Shown here piece by piece: positions 16,837 to 25,943 of a stretch of 64,000 nt of DNA. Within the stretch, counting starts at the first letter, position 1, and each line of letters opens with the position of its first letter. The stretch is from contig JACQWR010000020.1 in NCBI GenBank assembly GCA_016209105.1, forward strand, positions 1-64,000, given 5' to 3'. The position numbers were made by a program, and so were the translations under genes. The notes under the pieces were generated by a model. It worked only from the letters and a program-made list of their open reading frames with translations, was not told where the DNA came from and did no database searches. This DNA comes from Deltaproteobacteria bacterium. GTDB lineage: Bacteria > Desulfobacterota > Syntrophia > Syntrophales > JACQWR01.

Positions 16837-17796
16837 ATGGTTTCAGGACCGGCCATTTCTTTGGTTATTCCCGTCTATAATGAAGAAAATAACCTGAAGG
16901 TTTTAATGGAGCGTATCCGGCCCGTCATGGATAATCTCAAAAAGAGCTATGAGATTATATTCATTGACGACGGCAGCCGTGATGGCTCACTCGCCATGCT
17001 GAAGGACTTCAGCAACCAGCCGTACGTTACGGTACTCGAACTCACCAGGAATTACGGCCAGCATGCCGCCATCCTGGCCGGTTTTTCAAAAGTCCGGGGC
17101 GAGATCGTGATTACCATGGACGCGGATCTGCAGAATCCGCCGGAAGAAATCCCGAAGCTGGTGCGGGTGATGGAAGAGGGGGGATACGATGTGGTGGGCA
17201 CGATCAGGAAAGGCCGCAAAGATTCCCTTTTCAGGATCATGCCGTCGAAGATCATCAACATCATCGCCAGGAAGATAACCGGAGTGGGGATGACGGACTG
17301 GGGGTGCATGCTGCGGGCCTACCGTCTTGCCGTTGTGCAGCGCATGAGCACCTGTCACGAGCACGCCACGTTTATCCCCGCCCTTGCCACCTATTTCGGA
17401 AAACGCACTACCGAGATCGTGGTTGCCCATGAGGAGCGGCACGGAGGAAAATCAAATTACCCCTTGAGGAAACTGATCAATCTGCAGTTTGATTTGATTG
17501 CCTCCTTTTCTGATTTCCCCATGAAATTTCTCATGTACGGCGGCATAGCCATGTCTCTGGCAGGGGTTTTATTCGGTACGCTGCTGGCTGTCGCCCGCTT
17601 GCTCTATGGCGCCCAGTGGGCGGCGCAGGGCGTTTTCACCCTCTTTGCCATCCTCTTTGTTTTCGTGGGCCTACAGTTTTTTGCTCTCGGTGTCATCGGC
17701 GAGTACATCGGGCGGATCTACCGCGAGGTACGGAAAAGGCCGGAATATGTGATAGAAGATATTTATTCGGCGGGAGATGGAGGGAGCGGCGAGTGA
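16837..17796 (+). CDS. arnC: Undecaprenyl-phosphate 4-deoxy-4-formamido-L-arabinose transferase
   Basis: 319 residues: a GT2 domain (SLVIPVYNEENNL, FIDDGSRDGS, MDADLQNPPEE with the DxD) and two C-terminal membrane helices (MYGGIAMSLAGVLFGTLLAV and FTLFAILFVFVGLQFFALGV). It loads the formylated sugar onto undecaprenyl phosphate at the cytoplasmic face. The start is set at 16837 after GAGGAAG. Ends in a GTGA overlap with the formyltransferase gene. Confidence 0.9.
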   Translation: MVSGPAISLVIPVYNEENNLKVLMERIRPVMDNLKKSYEIIFIDDGSRDGSLAMLKDFSNQPYVTVLELTRNYGQHAAILAGFSKVRGEIVITMDADLQNPPEEIPKLVRVMEEGGYDVVGTIRKGRKDSLFRIMPSKIINIIARKITGVGMTDWGCMLRAYRLAVVQRMSTCHEHATFIPALATYFGKRTTEIVVAHEERHGGKSNYPLRKLINLQFDLIASFSDFPMKFLMYGGIAMSLAGVLFGTLLAVARLLYGAQWAAQGVFTLFAILFVFVGLQFFALGVIGEYIGRIYREVRKRPEYVIEDIYSAGDGGSGE

Positions 17797-18716
17797 AGGC
17801 GATTGTGTTCGCCTACCATAATATGGGCCTTACGGGTCTTGCGGCGCTTAAGCGCTGTGGTTTCGATATCCGGGCGGTTTTTTCCCATGAGGACGATCCG
17901 GGGGAGAATTGCTGGTTCGGTTCCGTCGTAAAATGGGCGGAGGAAAATCGCATTCCCGTATTCTGCCCGGAAAACGCGAATGCCCCGGATTGGGTGGAGA
18001 AGATTTCCGACCTGAGGCCGGAAGTGATCTTTTCCTTTTATTACCGTCACCTTATTGCGGGAGAGATTCTCCGCATTCCGCCGGCGGGGGCGTATAATCT
18101 TCATGGCTCATTGCTGCCCGCCTACCGCGGACGGTGTCCCGTAAACTGGGTCCTCGTCAAGGGAGAGAAAACCACCGGCGTCACCCTCCACCACATGGTG
18201 GAGAGAGCCGATGCGGGCGATATCGTGGGGCAGAAAGCGGTGGAGATCGGTTTTGCCGATACGGCGCTTACGCTTTCCGGAAAGCTGTGCATGGCCGCCG
18301 AGGCGCTGCTTATGGAGATGCTTCCCCGCATAAAGAACGGTACGGTGCCCCGCGTGTCCCAGGATCTGCGCGGGGGCAGCTATTTCGGAGGACGCAGTCC
18401 CGAGGATGGCCGCATATACTGGGGCTGGTCGGCCCTGCGGATATATAACCTCATTCGCGCCTTAACGAATCCTTATCCCGGGGCGTTTGCCGTGTTCCCG
18501 GATGGAATGAAAATGATTATCTGGTGGGGGGCGCCGGAACAGGACAATGTCGGGAAGGGAGCGCCGGGTACGGCAAGAATTTACGGTGACACGGTGGTTG
18601 TAAAAACAGGGGAGGGATGCCTCAGGCTTATGGACATTGAGCTGGGCGGCATGAGAGTGAGCGGCAGCGACATAATCGGGCATTTTAAGAATCGGGAAGG
18701 GGTTATTCTTACATGA
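17793..18716 (+). CDS. arnA: UDP-4-amino-L-arabinose formyltransferase (ArnA N-terminal half as separate protein)
   Basis: 307 residues from a GTG start overlapping arnC. The motif [19 protein letters not shown] and D140 ([11 protein letters not shown]) give N102, H104 and D140, the same numbering as the catalytic triad of the Escherichia coli ArnA formyltransferase domain. It uses 10-formyl-tetrahydrofolate to formylate UDP-Ara4N. In Escherichia coli this domain is fused to the decarboxylase; here a stop codon and overlapping restart (ATGA) separate the two. The fused bacterial form also has a linker that is missing here. Confidence 0.9.
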   Translation: MKAIVFAYHNMGLTGLAALKRCGFDIRAVFSHEDDPGENCWFGSVVKWAEENRIPVFCPENANAPDWVEKISDLRPEVIFSFYYRHLIAGEILRIPPAGAYNLHGSLLPAYRGRCPVNWVLVKGEKTTGVTLHHMVERADAGDIVGQKAVEIGFADTALTLSGKLCMAAEALLMEMLPRIKNGTVPRVSQDLRGGSYFGGRSPEDGRIYWGWSALRIYNLIRALTNPYPGAFAVFPDGMKMIIWWGAPEQDNVGKGAPGTARIYGDTVVVKTGEGCLRLMDIELGGMRVSGSDIIGHFKNREGVILT

Positions 18717-19744
18717 AGATCTTAATACTGGGCGTTAACGGATTTATCGGGCATCATCTGACCAACCGCATACTGGCGGATACGGACTGGAGCGTCTACG
18801 GGATGGACCTTGCCGATGACCGGCTGGGAAAGACCCTCAATAACCCGCGCTTCCATTTTATCGAGGGGGATATCGCGATCAACCGAGAGTGGATCGAGTA
18901 CCATGTGAAGAAATGCGACGTCGTCATGCCGCTCGTGGCCATTGCCACGCCCAAGCTCTATGTAGAAGATCCGATCAGCGTCTATAACCTTGATTTTGAG
19001 ATGAACTTGAATATCGTCAGGCATTGCGTTAAGTACCACAAACGGGTACTATTCCCCTCCACGTCCGAGGTGTACGGCGCCTGCGCGGACCCGGAATTCA
19101 AGGAGGACGAAAGTTTCCTCGTAGTCGGGCCGATACAGAAGGAGCGCTGGATTTATTCCTGTTGCAAGCAGCTCCTCGATCGGGTCATCTATGCCTACGG
19201 TACGCGGGGCCATCTGGATTTCACCCTTTTTAGGCCCTTCAACTGGGTAGGCCCCCGGCTGGATTCCCTCGACGTCGCCAAAGAGGGCAGCTCCCGGGTC
19301 GTTACCCAGTTTATAGCGGAACTGCTTATGGGGCGTCCCATAAACCTTGTGGACGGAGGCCTCCAGAAACGGTGTTTTACCTATGTGGACGACGGCATTT
19401 CCGCATTGATGAAAATACTGGAAAACAAAGATGACGCCTGCAAACATCAAATCATCAATATCGGCAACCCCTATAACGAGGCATCCGTGAAGGAACTCGC
19501 CACGCTGCTCAAAAAAATCTTCATGGAGCACCCCGAGCACAAAAAAGACGGCGCCTATTCCGAAATACGCGAGGTGCCCTCCGAATCCTACTACGGCAAA
19601 GGCTATCAGGATATTTATACGCGGAAGCCCAGTATCGAAAAAGCCAGGAAGCTTCTCGGCTGGGAACCCAAGGTTGGCCTCGAGGATTCACTCCGCATGA
19701 CACTCTATTCATTCCTGGAGGAAAACAAGGGGGCAATCTGCTGA
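18713..19744 (+). CDS. UDP-glucuronate oxidative decarboxylase (ArnA C-terminal half as separate protein)
   Basis: 343 residues, an SDR-type NAD-dependent enzyme. [10 protein letters not shown] is the NAD-binding loop. S118-E119 ([10 protein letters not shown]) and Y148/K152 ([12 protein letters not shown]) correspond to S433-E434 and Y463/K467 of Escherichia coli ArnA with one constant offset of 315, so the active site is complete. It oxidises and decarboxylates UDP-glucuronate to the 4-keto-pentose that ArnB aminates. Starts inside the stop of the formyltransferase gene; coupled translation could keep the two halves in balance. Confidence 0.9.
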   Translation: MKILILGVNGFIGHHLTNRILADTDWSVYGMDLADDRLGKTLNNPRFHFIEGDIAINREWIEYHVKKCDVVMPLVAIATPKLYVEDPISVYNLDFEMNLNIVRHCVKYHKRVLFPSTSEVYGACADPEFKEDESFLVVGPIQKERWIYSCCKQLLDRVIYAYGTRGHLDFTLFRPFNWVGPRLDSLDVAKEGSSRVVTQFIAELLMGRPINLVDGGLQKRCFTYVDDGISALMKILENKDDACKHQIINIGNPYNEASVKELATLLKKIFMEHPEHKKDGAYSEIREVPSESYYGKGYQDIYTRKPSIEKARKLLGWEPKVGLEDSLRMTLYSFLEENKGAIC

Positions 19745-19748
19745 CGAG

Positions 19749-20609
19749 ATGACCAGGATACTGGGGCTCAAGATTGATGTGGACACCTATCGGGGTATGA
19801 AGAAAGGTGTGCCCCGCCTCCTCGACATCCTGGATGAATTCCGCGTCCGGGGTACCTTCTACCTCAGCGTAGGCCCTGATGCCTCCGGCAGGGCCCTCCT
19901 CCAGTTGTTCCGCAATCCGCTTTTTCTCAAAAAAATGTTGCGCACCAATGCCCCCGGCCTCTACGGATTCCGCACGGCGCTCTACGGAACGCTGCTGCCC
20001 TCGCCCATGATAGCCCTTTCCTTTCCCCGCATCGTCCGCGACATACTATCCCGGGGGCATGAAGTGCAGTTCCACGCCTGGGATCACCGGCGGTGGCAGG
20101 ATGAGCTGTCCCGCTGTTCCGAACAGTGGATACGGGAATGGTTTGAGAAGGGGATCAAGGGCTTTACCGAACTTACGGGAAAGGCGCCCTCGTCCTTCGG
20201 AGCGCCGGCTTGGCTCATTGACGACCGCGTGCTTGATATCATCAAGGATTATCGTTTTGAGTATTTAAGCTGCACGAGGGCAAAGGAACCCTTCATCCAT
20301 GCCGTTGCCGGTGTCATGGAAATTCCGTCTGATCTTCCCTGCTTTGAAGAGATCGGTGTTGACAGAGCCGTCAATCAGCTCAAGGGACTGCTTGAAACGG
20401 GCGGCGCCCATGTGCTGCCCGTTCATGCCGAAGTCGAGGGCGGGATATGGGACGGTTATTTCATCGAGCTGCTTCGTGAAGTTCAAGCCCTGGATTACCG
20501 TATCGTCCCTTTGAACGAAATCAGGAACGAGCTGTTGTCCCGCTCATTACCCGTCAGGAAATACAGGATGGAGCTTCTGCCGGGGCGGTCTGTCCCCTGC
20601 GCCGTATAG
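19749..20609 (+). CDS. arnD: 4-deoxy-4-formamido-L-arabinose-phosphoundecaprenol deformylase
   Basis: 286 residues of the polysaccharide deacetylase (NodB) type. LKIDVDTYRGMKKGVP holds the catalytic and metal-binding aspartates at the N-terminus, and GHEVQFHAWDHRRWQDEL holds the metal-binding histidines. It removes the formyl group after ArnC transfer so that ArnT can attach Ara4N to lipid A. Last gene of the operon, 4 bases after the decarboxylase. No arnE or arnF flippase genes are seen. Confidence 0.88.
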   Translation: MTRILGLKIDVDTYRGMKKGVPRLLDILDEFRVRGTFYLSVGPDASGRALLQLFRNPLFLKKMLRTNAPGLYGFRTALYGTLLPSPMIALSFPRIVRDILSRGHEVQFHAWDHRRWQDELSRCSEQWIREWFEKGIKGFTELTGKAPSSFGAPAWLIDDRVLDIIKDYRFEYLSCTRAKEPFIHAVAGVMEIPSDLPCFEEIGVDRAVNQLKGLLETGGAHVLPVHAEVEGGIWDGYFIELLREVQALDYRIVPLNEIRNELLSRSLPVRKYRMELLPGRSVPCAV

Positions 20610-20619
20610 CGGGCTGCTG

Positions 20620-20747
20620 ACCGGGGACGCACCCGTTATTGCGGGCATGCAAGACTTCAAATACAAGTGTTGATTCTGGAACGCCGTATCATTTTGCTGA
20701 ATTCGGTAGCGAGCGCATTCCCCGTAGCTTGCTGCGGAGAGCTTTAA
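20620..20747. repeat. Family A and family B dispersed repeats after arnD
   Basis: A partial family A copy (TGACCGGGGACGCACC near 20620) is followed by a family B copy at 20698-20747 (GAATTCGGTAGCGAGCGC, then ATTCCCCGTAGCTTGCTGCG and GAGAGCTTTAAT). Neither codes for protein. Confidence 0.7.
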
Positions 20748-20862
20748 TATGGGATGAATGGTGCGATGCAATTACATGACCAGTTATTTTTTGCTCCTGT
20801 AGATCAATTTGTCTGTCTGGTTTTGGAAATTCCTTAAACACAAGGGGAGCCGGCATAAATCC

Positions 20863-20890
20863 TTGCAAAATGCTCATGAATGGATATAAT
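20863..20890 (+). promoter_or_regulatory. Strong promoter placed to give a leaderless mRNA
   Basis: TTGCAA (20863-20868), a 16-base spacer and a perfect TATAAT (20885-20890). The downstream ATG begins 7 bases after the -10 box, where transcription is expected to start, so there is no room for a ribosome binding site. Confidence 0.6.
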
Positions 20891-20897
20891 TCACGGC

Positions 20898-22121
20898 ATG
20901 AATGAAAATGCATTTCCCCGATACATGATGGCCGCGGTGGAACAGCGTTTGCGGGTGATGCCGGCCGTTGTAGTTACCGGTGCCCGTCAGACCGGCAAAA
21001 GTACCTTGGTAAAGGTGCTCACACCGGAAGTCCGTTCCTACTTTTCGCTTGACGACATAGACATATTTGATCTGGCCAGGCGGAATCCCGAAGCCTTGGT
21101 GGGGGGTGCGGCGAACGTGACCCTTGATGAGGTGCAACGGGAACCAGACCTGCTCCTCGCTGTAAAACGAGCGATTGATGCCGACCGGCGACCCGGACGG
21201 TTTCTGCTAACCGGATCGGCCAACCTGCTTCTGATGCAGGGAATATCGGAATCGCTGGCGGGGCGCGCCAGCTACCTCACCCTCTGGCCGATGACCCGAC
21301 GTGAGCAACGGGAACTTGGCCGTTGCGGGCTTTGGGAAGAACTGGTTGCAGCGAATGACGCCCAATGGCCCGATATCATCAATGCGGACACGGCTGGTCC
21401 GGAAGACTGGCAGGAATTTGCCCGGCGCGGAGGATTTCCCACGCCTGCCGTCCACATGACCCGTGCGGAGGATCGGATGGTCTGGTTCGACGGCTACGTC
21501 CGGACCTACCTGGAACGGGACCTCCAGGTGCTTTCCTCCATAGCCGCCCTGCCTGATTTTCGCCGGCTGATGCGGGCAGCCTGCTTTCGTCTTGGCCAAC
21601 TCGTGAACCAGACGGAGATGGCCCGCGATCTGTCGTTGAAGCAGCCCACGGTACATCGCTACCTGAACCTGCTGGAGACTTCGTACCTCCTTGTTCGGTT
21701 GCCGGCTTACTCGGTAAACCGTACCAAGCGTCTCATCAAGTCCCCCAAGCTATACTGGGGCGACGTCGGACTGGCAATGTACCTTTCCGGGATGGCCGAA
21801 CCAACCGGCGCCTATCTCGAGAACATCGTGTTGCTTGACCTTCTTGCCTGGCAGTGTGGTCGGCTCCAGAACACGGAGATTCTCTATTGGCGGACGACCA
21901 CCGGCGAAGAAGTAGATCTGGTGATCGAGACGGAGGGAAAGGTGCTTCCCGTCGAGATCAAATCCACGAATCGCCCAAGAATCAAGGACGCCGAGAACCT
22001 GCTTGCCTTTCAAAATGAGTATGGCGCCGATGCGCGTACCGGGTTACTGCTGCACACCGGTACGGCGATCGAGTGGTTGACGCCTAAGGTTCTGGCGGTG
22101 CCCTGGTGGAAGGTGATCTAA
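20898..22121 (+). CDS. AAA ATPase with DUF4143 domain
   Basis: 407 residues. The N-terminal AAA module has Walker A GARQTGKST (28-36), Walker B NVTLDEVQ and sensor LLTGSANLL; the C-terminal DUF4143 domain has the restriction-endonuclease-like signature TTGEEVDLVIETEGKVLPVEIKS with E-x-K. These proteins are common, often horizontally transferred and of unclear role (possibly DNA-linked ATPases). The ATG at 20898 is chosen because of the promoter position; an upstream ATG at 20880 would lie inside the -10 region. Single gene flanked by repeats. Confidence 0.85.
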   Translation: MNENAFPRYMMAAVEQRLRVMPAVVVTGARQTGKSTLVKVLTPEVRSYFSLDDIDIFDLARRNPEALVGGAANVTLDEVQREPDLLLAVKRAIDADRRPGRFLLTGSANLLLMQGISESLAGRASYLTLWPMTRREQRELGRCGLWEELVAANDAQWPDIINADTAGPEDWQEFARRGGFPTPAVHMTRAEDRMVWFDGYVRTYLERDLQVLSSIAALPDFRRLMRAACFRLGQLVNQTEMARDLSLKQPTVHRYLNLLETSYLLVRLPAYSVNRTKRLIKSPKLYWGDVGLAMYLSGMAEPTGAYLENIVLLDLLAWQCGRLQNTEILYWRTTTGEEVDLVIETEGKVLPVEIKSTNRPRIKDAENLLAFQNEYGADARTGLLLHTGTAIEWLTPKVLAVPWWKVI

Positions 22122-22596
22122 AAAAATTCCTTGCCGGGAAGTCCCGCCCGAGGGGCGGGGAACTTCACTTTTTCAATAACCTGCTAAAAAGTTTGTAGCC
22201 AGCGATTCCGCCGTTTTGGCTTTTTTGAAAATCAGCAATCTGATTTTTTGAGGACTAGCTTCCTGAAACCGCGCTTTTATCCCTCGCATTTCAGATGCTC
22301 GATTTCAGATGGTATTCGCCAATGCAAGAAATAAATTTTTACTTGCAAAATAATCAAAACAGCATGAAGATTAATCATAGAAGTATGATTGAGAAAAAAT
22401 TAATAATTCAAGGCTTAGTCATACTTCCTAAGTATGTCGCTGATATATTCTCCCTAATATTTTAATTCTATCTAACTGTCTCTAAAATCGTTGGTACATG
22501 TGGCACCATTAGCTAATCGCAATGACACTCCATTACAATCCGAAATTATTCGATTTGGTGAACCCCCAAGATGTAACAACTCGTAGGTGAACTGTA
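22122..22596. other. AT-rich non-coding stretch
   Basis: No convincing gene is visible. It begins with a family A repeat remnant (hairpin GTCCCGCCCGAGGGGCGGGG at about 22141-22160), followed by AT-rich DNA. An imperfect inverted repeat pairs AGAAGTATGATTGAG (about 22379) with CTTAGTCATACTTCC (about 22415). The base composition differs from the surrounding genes, so this may be a remnant of inserted DNA. Confidence 0.5.
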
Positions 22597-23628
22597 TTGA
22601 AAGCGATGGTGTTGAAGAAGACGGGTCTTTTTGATGCGGTGGGGGGCTCCCTTTTCCCGGCGGAATTGCCGGTTCCCGTGCCTGGTGCCGGGGAAATACT
22701 GGTCAAGGTGAGCGTCTGCGGCGTGTGCCATACGGAACTGGATGAGATTGAAGGCCGAACACCGCCTCCGGTTCTGCCCGTGGTTCCCGGTCATCAGATC
22801 GTCGGGACCGTAGTGGAACGGGGGGAGGGCGCCCGGATCTTTGCCGTGGGCGCACGGGTGGGGATCGGGTGGATTCATTCCGCCTGCGGGACGTGCGCGT
22901 TCTGCCGGGAGGGCCGGGAGAATTTATGCGCCCAGTTCCGGGCGACGGGCAGGGATGCGGACGGGGGCTATGCCGAATATACGAAAGTCCGGGGGGAGTT
23001 TGCCTACCCGGTTCCCGTTATTTTTACCGACGCCCAGGCCGCCCCGCTGTTGTGCGCGGGCGCCATCGGCTACCGCTCCCTGAGGTTGGCGGGCATCAGG
23101 GACGGGGGAACCCTGGGGCTCACGGGATTCGGCGCATCGGCCCATCTGGTCATGAAGATGCTTCGTCACCGATATCCCGGGACGCGGGTTTTCGTCTTTG
23201 CCCGGAGCGAAGGGGAACGGAATTTTGCCAGGGACCTAGGCGCCCATTGGGCAGGGGATACGGAAGATGTCCCTCCCGAGAAACTGGACTCGATTATTGA
23301 TACCACCCCCGCATGGAAACCCGTCCTTTGCGCCCTCGCCAATTTGAGAAGCGGGGGCAGGCTGGTTATCAACGCTATCGGGAAAGAGGCGCGGGACCGG
23401 GATTCCCTGTTTTCGCTTGATTACCCGGCTCACCTCTGGCGGGAAAAGGAGATCAAGAGCGTTGCGAATGTGACCCGGCGCGATATTACCGAGTTTCTGG
23501 AACTGGCGGCGGAGATACCCATAAAACCGGAGGTTCAGGAACTCGCGTTGACTGATGCCAATAAGGCCCTGGGTGAGCTCAGGGCGAGGAAGATCAGGGG
23601 CGCCAAGGTTCTCAGAATTACCTCGTAG
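22597..23628 (+). CDS. Zinc-dependent alcohol dehydrogenase
   Basis: 343 residues, medium-chain dehydrogenase/reductase family. Catalytic zinc ligands C41 and H66 with C44-H45 beside them (CGVCHTELDE, VPGHQIVG), and structural zinc ligands C97, C100, C103 and C111 (SACGTCAFCREGRENLC). The nucleotide loop is LGLTGFGASAHLV, with G-x-G-A-S rather than the usual GxGGxG. Oxidises alcohols or reduces aldehydes with NAD(P). A TTG start at 22597 fits the ribosome site AGGTGA; an ATG 9 bases further is also possible. Transcribed alone. Confidence 0.85.
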   Translation: MKAMVLKKTGLFDAVGGSLFPAELPVPVPGAGEILVKVSVCGVCHTELDEIEGRTPPPVLPVVPGHQIVGTVVERGEGARIFAVGARVGIGWIHSACGTCAFCREGRENLCAQFRATGRDADGGYAEYTKVRGEFAYPVPVIFTDAQAAPLLCAGAIGYRSLRLAGIRDGGTLGLTGFGASAHLVMKMLRHRYPGTRVFVFARSEGERNFARDLGAHWAGDTEDVPPEKLDSIIDTTPAWKPVLCALANLRSGGRLVINAIGKEARDRDSLFSLDYPAHLWREKEIKSVANVTRRDITEFLELAAEIPIKPEVQELALTDANKALGELRARKIRGAKVLRITS

Positions 23629-23745
23629 CGTACGAGCGGGAAAGAGGGTGTGCCTTCCTGTTGACCTGCGGGAATAAATCTGTTAAATCCTTGGCGTATG
23701 AACTTCTCGTTTTCCTGAAGCCCAACCCTTTTTAAGGAGCCGGCC

Positions 23746-24414
23746 GTGATTGATCTCCATACCCATTCCATCTTCAGTGACGGTGAACTGATCCCTTCCG
23801 AGCTTGCAAGACGCGCCAAAGTTATGGGATACCATGCCATGGCGATTACGGATCACGGCGACCACTCGAACATTGATTTTATCGTTCCCCGGATCGTCAA
23901 GGTATGTCAGGAAATATCGGCCTCCTATGACATTCAGCTTGTTCCCGGCATAGAACTGACCCATGTGCCGCCCATCTTTATCGCAGAACTGGCAAAGGAA
24001 GCCAGGCGCATGGGGGCGAGAATCGTAGTGGTGCACGGAGAAACGATCGTGGAACCGGTGATCGTCGGGACTAATGCGGCGGCCATAGAGGCTTCCGTAG
24101 ACATCCTTGCCCATCCCGGTCTTCTTACGGAGGAGGATGCGTTACTGGCCGCGCGGAAGTCCGTTTTTCTGGAGATTTCTGCGAGAAAAGGGCACAGTTT
24201 GACCAATGGGCATGTCGTAACGGTGGCGCGTCAATGTAAAGCGTCACTCGTTCTCAATACAGATAGTCACTCTCCGCACGATCTTATTCATGCCGGGATG
24301 GCCCGCAAGATTGCCGAAGGCGCCGGTATGACGGCGGAAGAGGTGGAAACCATGTTTAAAAATTCTGAAAATATCGTCAGAAAGGCCCTGTCTGCCCGGA
24401 AGTACAAAGCATAG
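23746..24414 (+). CDS. PHP-domain metal-dependent phosphoesterase
   Basis: 222 residues, starting GTG after AAGGAG. MIDLHTHSIFSDGEL supplies the first metal-binding histidines, AITDHGDHSNIDF and VPGIELTHV the next, DILAHPGL another, and NTDSHSPHD the last, so the trinuclear metal site of the PHP family is complete. This short single-domain form is common in deltaproteobacteria and resembles histidinol-phosphatase-like or nucleotidase members. Substrate unknown; neighbours give no clue. Confidence 0.8.
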   Translation: MIDLHTHSIFSDGELIPSELARRAKVMGYHAMAITDHGDHSNIDFIVPRIVKVCQEISASYDIQLVPGIELTHVPPIFIAELAKEARRMGARIVVVHGETIVEPVIVGTNAAAIEASVDILAHPGLLTEEDALLAARKSVFLEISARKGHSLTNGHVVTVARQCKASLVLNTDSHSPHDLIHAGMARKIAEGAGMTAEEVETMFKNSENIVRKALSARKYKA

Positions 24415-24450
24415 TTTGCTCTACTTTGACGCTACAATTTCTTGAGGATC

Positions 24451-24600
24451 GAATTCATCAGCGAGCGCATTTCCCGTCGTTTGCCGCGACGGTAAGCAAG
24501 CGAATGTTAACAATGCTGTCCTTAAGAATCGAAGTTTCTCCGCAGCGTGTTCAAGGAAAGCTTCAAAATTCTCCGCATTGTACAGCGGAGAGCTTTAACA
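24451..24600. repeat. Long family B repeat cluster
   Basis: GAATTCATCAGCGAGCGCAT (24451) begins a 150-base block with TTCCCGTCGTTTGCCGCGAC, AGCAAGCGAATG, TTCTCCGCAGCGTGTTCAAG, and ends TCTCCGCATTGTACAGCGGAG and AGCTTTAAC. Parts match the copy at the end of cusA and the copies at 20698 and 42734. It lies directly upstream of the Bug-type protein gene. Confidence 0.65.
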
Positions 24601-24614
24601 AAAGGAGGGTGAAA

Positions 24615-25616
24615 ATGGACAGGAGGAATTTTCTGCGTGTTTCGGCGGCATGGGGGGCTTTAACGGCACTGGATTGGAGATTTTTCCCGGGAATTATCAA
24701 CGCCAAGGATGTTTATCCCGCTTCTCGGATTACCTGGATTTCCCATACGCAGCCCGGCAGCGGCTATGACATTATCCCCCGCGCCCTGGCCCCCTATTGG
24801 ACAAAATATGTCAGGGAATTGGCGCCCGGCTGCAAGGGCGGGGAGATGATCGTGAAAAACGAGACTGCTGCAGCCGGCAGGAAGGCCTATACCACCATTT
24901 TCCGCGCCGATCCCGATGGCTATACCATCGGCGGCCTGGACATTTCCTTCCTGACTGATCTGGTGACCTCCAAGATCGAATTCGACGTCACGAAGTATAC
25001 CTACCTGGCGAGGCTCGATTCGTCCCGCAAGCTCGTGGTGACGAGTAAAAATGGCTTCACGACTTGGCAAGAGGCGCTGGAGGCCTCGAAGAAATTGCCC
25101 CTCAAGATTGCCGTGGGTCAGTTCGGCAGGGCAAACCACGTGGCCGGCATCCTGATGAAGGAGGCGATTAATCTGAATGCCAAGTTCATCCCGACAAAGA
25201 GCACTGCGGAAAACATGAGCATGGTTATCCGGGGAGATGCACAGGTAGGCGTGGCTTCCGAGGACTCGATCAGTAATCTTCTGCAGGCGCAGGAGGTCCG
25301 GGTGCTTTTGACCTATGACGAGGACAAGGAATATCCCGGCGCCGTCTCTCTGGAAAAAATGGGGCATAAAGACATTGGCGATTACGCCGCGGGACAGCGC
25401 TTCGCCGTTGCCCCTCCCGGCCTGCCTGGGGAGATTACCAACCTGCTTACCGAATCATTGAAAAAAACTCTCGCCGACCGGGAATTCCAGGAATGGTCGA
25501 AGAAGAGCAAATTCTCCTTTACGCCCCTCTATGGCGGCGACGCGCTGAAAATGGCGAAGGATTATGTTCAGTTTTATCAGGGCATGGAGCCGACCCTGAG
25601 AAAATATTTGCAGTGA
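24615..25616 (+). CDS. Bug/TctC-family extracytoplasmic solute-binding protein
   Basis: 333 residues. The start MDRRNFLRVSAAWGALTAL resembles a twin-arginine signal (RRNFL), with cleavage near AKD. The mature part has the Bug-family pattern (ITWISHTQPGSGYD, MIVKNETAAAGRKAYTTIF, AKFIPTKSTAENMSMVIRGD, VGVASEDSISNL). Such proteins bind carboxylates for tripartite tricarboxylate transporters, but no tctA or tctB genes are nearby, so it is an orphan receptor. A strong AAAGGAGGGTG precedes the ATG. Confidence 0.82.
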   Translation: MDRRNFLRVSAAWGALTALDWRFFPGIINAKDVYPASRITWISHTQPGSGYDIIPRALAPYWTKYVRELAPGCKGGEMIVKNETAAAGRKAYTTIFRADPDGYTIGGLDISFLTDLVTSKIEFDVTKYTYLARLDSSRKLVVTSKNGFTTWQEALEASKKLPLKIAVGQFGRANHVAGILMKEAINLNAKFIPTKSTAENMSMVIRGDAQVGVASEDSISNLLQAQEVRVLLTYDEDKEYPGAVSLEKMGHKDIGDYAAGQRFAVAPPGLPGEITNLLTESLKKTLADREFQEWSKKSKFSFTPLYGGDALKMAKDYVQFYQGMEPTLRKYLQ

Positions 25617-25659
25617 CAGCCTGCAAGGAAGCAATTGTGCCGCGGCTTTATGAAAGCCG

Positions 25660-25722
25660 ACCGCGTTTGCATTCCCCGTAGTTAACTGCGGGGAATGCAA
25701 GCAAATGCGGAGCGTTCCTGTT
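25660..25722. repeat. Family B repeat forming a strong hairpin after the Bug-type gene
   Basis: GCATTCCCCG (about 25670) pairs perfectly with CGGGGAATGC (about 25689) around a loop containing TAGTTAAC. The outer parts GCGTTTGCATT and AATGCAAGCAAATGCG extend the pairing. No T-run follows, so it is more likely a repeat than a terminator, though it could stabilise the upstream mRNA. Confidence 0.65.
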
Positions 25723-25836
25723 CCGTTAAAACAATAAGCCCTGTTAAATCACCCTAAAACCATCACCTCGGAATAACTTCCCGAGAATATAAATCCTTTA
25801 TTTTTTGATCTGTTGCTTTAATTTTTTTCTTGCTTA

Positions 25837-25884
25837 TGTCTATATATGGTGGTACTGTTCGATTTAGTCCCCCATATATTGGGG
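25837..25884 (+). promoter_or_regulatory. Two NrdR-box-like palindromes upstream of nrdD
   Basis: Core ATATAT elements lie at 25842-25847 (TGTCTATATATGGTGG) and 25874-25879 (CCCCATATATTGGGG), 32 bases apart centre to centre. NrdR, the repressor of ribonucleotide reductase genes, binds paired boxes of this type (core near TATAT flanked by C and G) with spacing close to three helical turns. The outer bases are imperfect matches. Regulation by NrdR is inferred. Confidence 0.5.
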
Positions 25885-25943
25885 CGCGGGGCATATATAT
25901 TTTTGTGAACTTGTCGTTTTAAAAAAGGGGAGGGATGGTTTTC

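Noticed and set aside
22122..22596. Hidden small gene or tRNA in the AT-rich gap
   Set aside because: No open frame with a ribosome site and no cloverleaf-like pattern with a T-loop consensus was found.
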